Origin: Planctomycetota bacterium
GTDB lineage: Bacteria > Planctomycetota > Phycisphaerae > Sedimentisphaerales > Anaerohalosphaeraceae
Reading direction: 5' to 3'
Length of the DNA: 7,363 bases
NCBI GenBank assembly: GCA_021160785.1
Contig: JAGHBX010000281.1
Coordinates: 1-7,363 of the forward strand
Both the position numbers and the translations under genes were made by a program. The notes below the pieces were generated by a model. It was not told the DNA's origin. It saw nothing but the letters and a program-made list of their open reading frames with translations, and ran no database searches. Positions 6,708-7,363 of this stretch are shown here, one piece after another. Position 1 is the stretch's first letter, and each line of letters opens with the position of its first letter.

Positions 6708-6983
6708 ATGACCGCTTCGCCAAATCCACAATGTCCCGTATGCAAAGCGAGTTTCCGTGCAAAACATCGGTGTTCCCGATGTGGTGCAGATCTATCCCGA
6801 GTGATGCTGGTCGTTGCCCGCTCCTGTCAACTTCGGCGTCAAGCGGGGCAGGCATTGCGGGAGGCGCGATACCGTACTGCCTACGAATTGGCGTCAAGGG
6901 CGCAGAACCTGCACCATACACCCCTCGGCCAAAAGGTGATGCTGGTGGCCCGTGTACTTGACATGGTCTCGGTGCGACGCTGA
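6708..6983 (+). CDS. Small zinc-ribbon protein with helical hairpin
   Basis: A 91-residue soluble protein starting 3 bases after the Hsp70 stop, with GAGGG at 6693-6697 as probable ribosome site. The N-terminus is a zinc ribbon: CPVC (C9, C12) and CSRCGADL (C22, C25), a C-x2-C-x9-C-x2-C arrangement expected to bind one zinc. Residues 36-75 form an Ala/Arg-rich helix pair (RQAGQALREARYRTAYELAS) that resembles a single TPR-type hairpin, followed by a short hydrophobic helix to the basic end SVRR. No catalytic motif is seen. As the last gene of the operon it probably acts as a small partner of the Hsp70, for example in client recognition in place of the zinc domain missing from the short J protein; this is inference. 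No named family is assigned. Confidence 0.8.
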   Translation: MTASPNPQCPVCKASFRAKHRCSRCGADLSRVMLVVARSCQLRRQAGQALREARYRTAYELASRAQNLHHTPLGQKVMLVARVLDMVSVRR

Positions 6984-7234
6984 CGTATCATTAGGCGGGT
7001 CCTATGGGCAGCCCTCGGCCACACAGTACGCTCTCTATCCGGCGTGCAGGTTTCATTTTACGTCGTGGGGCGTAAGAATTATTATGCTATGACACTACTG
7101 TCCCTTTAGTAGCGGCTGTCGCCCCAGGCACTGCTGGTTCGGCATGATCCAAGAGTGGTATGCAGAGAGGGCCGTGATCGGCGAGGACCCCGTGGGGTAC
7201 AAAAATATATAGCTGCTTCGGATTGTACCTCAAG
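6984..7234. other. Non-coding region after the operon
   Basis: No credible gene is visible on either strand between the last stop and the right inverted repeat. A short open stretch ending in TAG at 7210-7212 gives a peptide of plausible composition (MIQEWYAERAVIGEDPVGYK from ATG 7144) but has no ribosome site or recognised family. A hairpin at 7056-7077 is described separately. No strong intrinsic terminator with a U tract was found for the operon. Confidence 0.5.
7056..7077 (+). terminator. Weak hairpin, possible terminator
   Basis: TTTTACG at 7056-7062 can pair with CGTAAGA at 7071-7077 (six Watson-Crick pairs and one G-T) around an 8-base loop. It lies 73 bases after the last gene, a reasonable place for a terminator. 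The stem is A/T-rich and the following bases (attattatgc) are not a true U tract, so termination efficiency would be doubtful. It may be chance. Confidence 0.2.
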
Positions 7235-7254
7235 GTTAGCCCAAGTTCCACAGT
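7235..7254 (-). repeat. Right copy of imperfect inverted repeat bracketing the operon
   Basis: The reverse complement of this 20-mer matches 108-127 at 18 of 20 positions, the 15-base core at 7240-7254 being identical. Just outside the right copy is a run of six G residues, and the sequence then becomes A/T-rich again after about 7290. No duplication of the bases flanking the left copy is seen. Together the two copies delimit a unit of about 7.1 kb. Confidence 0.65.
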
Positions 7255-7363
7255 TGGGGGGTTAAAAGGCGGTTTTTGATAGCGCTAGGGCGAAAAGTCT
7301 TCACTACATTTCATTTTAACTTTTAATTTGCCGGGGTAGATCAAGGCCCAATCGCGACAGCAA
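7255..7363. other. Right flank beyond the inverted repeat, no gene
   Basis: No gene is visible. The segment aaaaggcggtttttg at 7264-7278 is an inverted match (14 of 15) to 173-187. On the left this block lies inside the main repeat, on the right outside it, so it does not simply extend the terminal repeat. Positions 7296-7330 are A/T-rich, recalling the left edge of the window. Confidence 0.4.

Noticed and set aside
7102..7212. Open stretch ending in GEDPVGYKNI and TAG, possibly a gene remnant
   Set aside because: Only 22 codons from its ATG, with no ribosome site and no family resemblance; too short to separate from chance.

Overview
The window reads as one stretch of bacterial DNA holding a compact, plus-strand Hsp70 chaperone operon of five clear genes plus one possible 22-codon ORF. 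In order these are: a ~1010-residue helical-repeat (TPR-like) protein with very basic ends and a small Cys/His cluster; the possible mini-ORF; a 107-residue minimal J-domain protein; a 304-residue GrpE-like nucleotide exchange factor; a 609-residue Hsp70 (DnaK-like) ATPase; and a 91-residue zinc-ribbon protein. Gaps are 2 to 10 nt or negative (the grpE-like and Hsp70 genes overlap by 11 nt), so the set is very probably co-transcribed and translationally coupled.

Region by region. Positions 1-107 are A/T-rich, low-complexity DNA. Positions 128-530 hold no credible gene and must carry the leader and promoter. The operon runs from 531 to 6983 and has a moderately GC-rich, clearly coding composition. 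Positions 6984-7363 again lack a recognisable gene. An imperfect 20-bp inverted repeat (18/20 matches, with a perfect 15-bp core) lies at 108-127 and 7235-7254, bracketing the operon and its non-coding flanks. No transposase, integrase or obvious target duplication is visible.

How the genes may work together. The Hsp70 retains the ATPase signatures, so it is likely an active chaperone, but its substrate-binding beta domain is remodelled, its interdomain linker is one residue short, and the usual acidic C-terminal tail is missing. The J protein is reduced to a J domain in which HPD reads HPPD, and the exchange factor has the GrpE C-terminal beta-wing on a long non-standard N-terminal part. J, exchange factor and Hsp70 therefore look like a private, co-evolved set rather than the housekeeping DnaK machine. 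The TPR-like protein and the zinc-ribbon protein are good candidates for client adaptors or scaffolds; this is inference from gene order and domain type.

Organism: a bacterium of roughly 55-60% GC in the coding part. Accessory Hsp70 clusters with TPR, short J, GrpE-like and zinc-ribbon partners bring to mind large-genome environmental phyla such as Planctomycetota or Myxococcota, but nothing here fixes the taxonomy.
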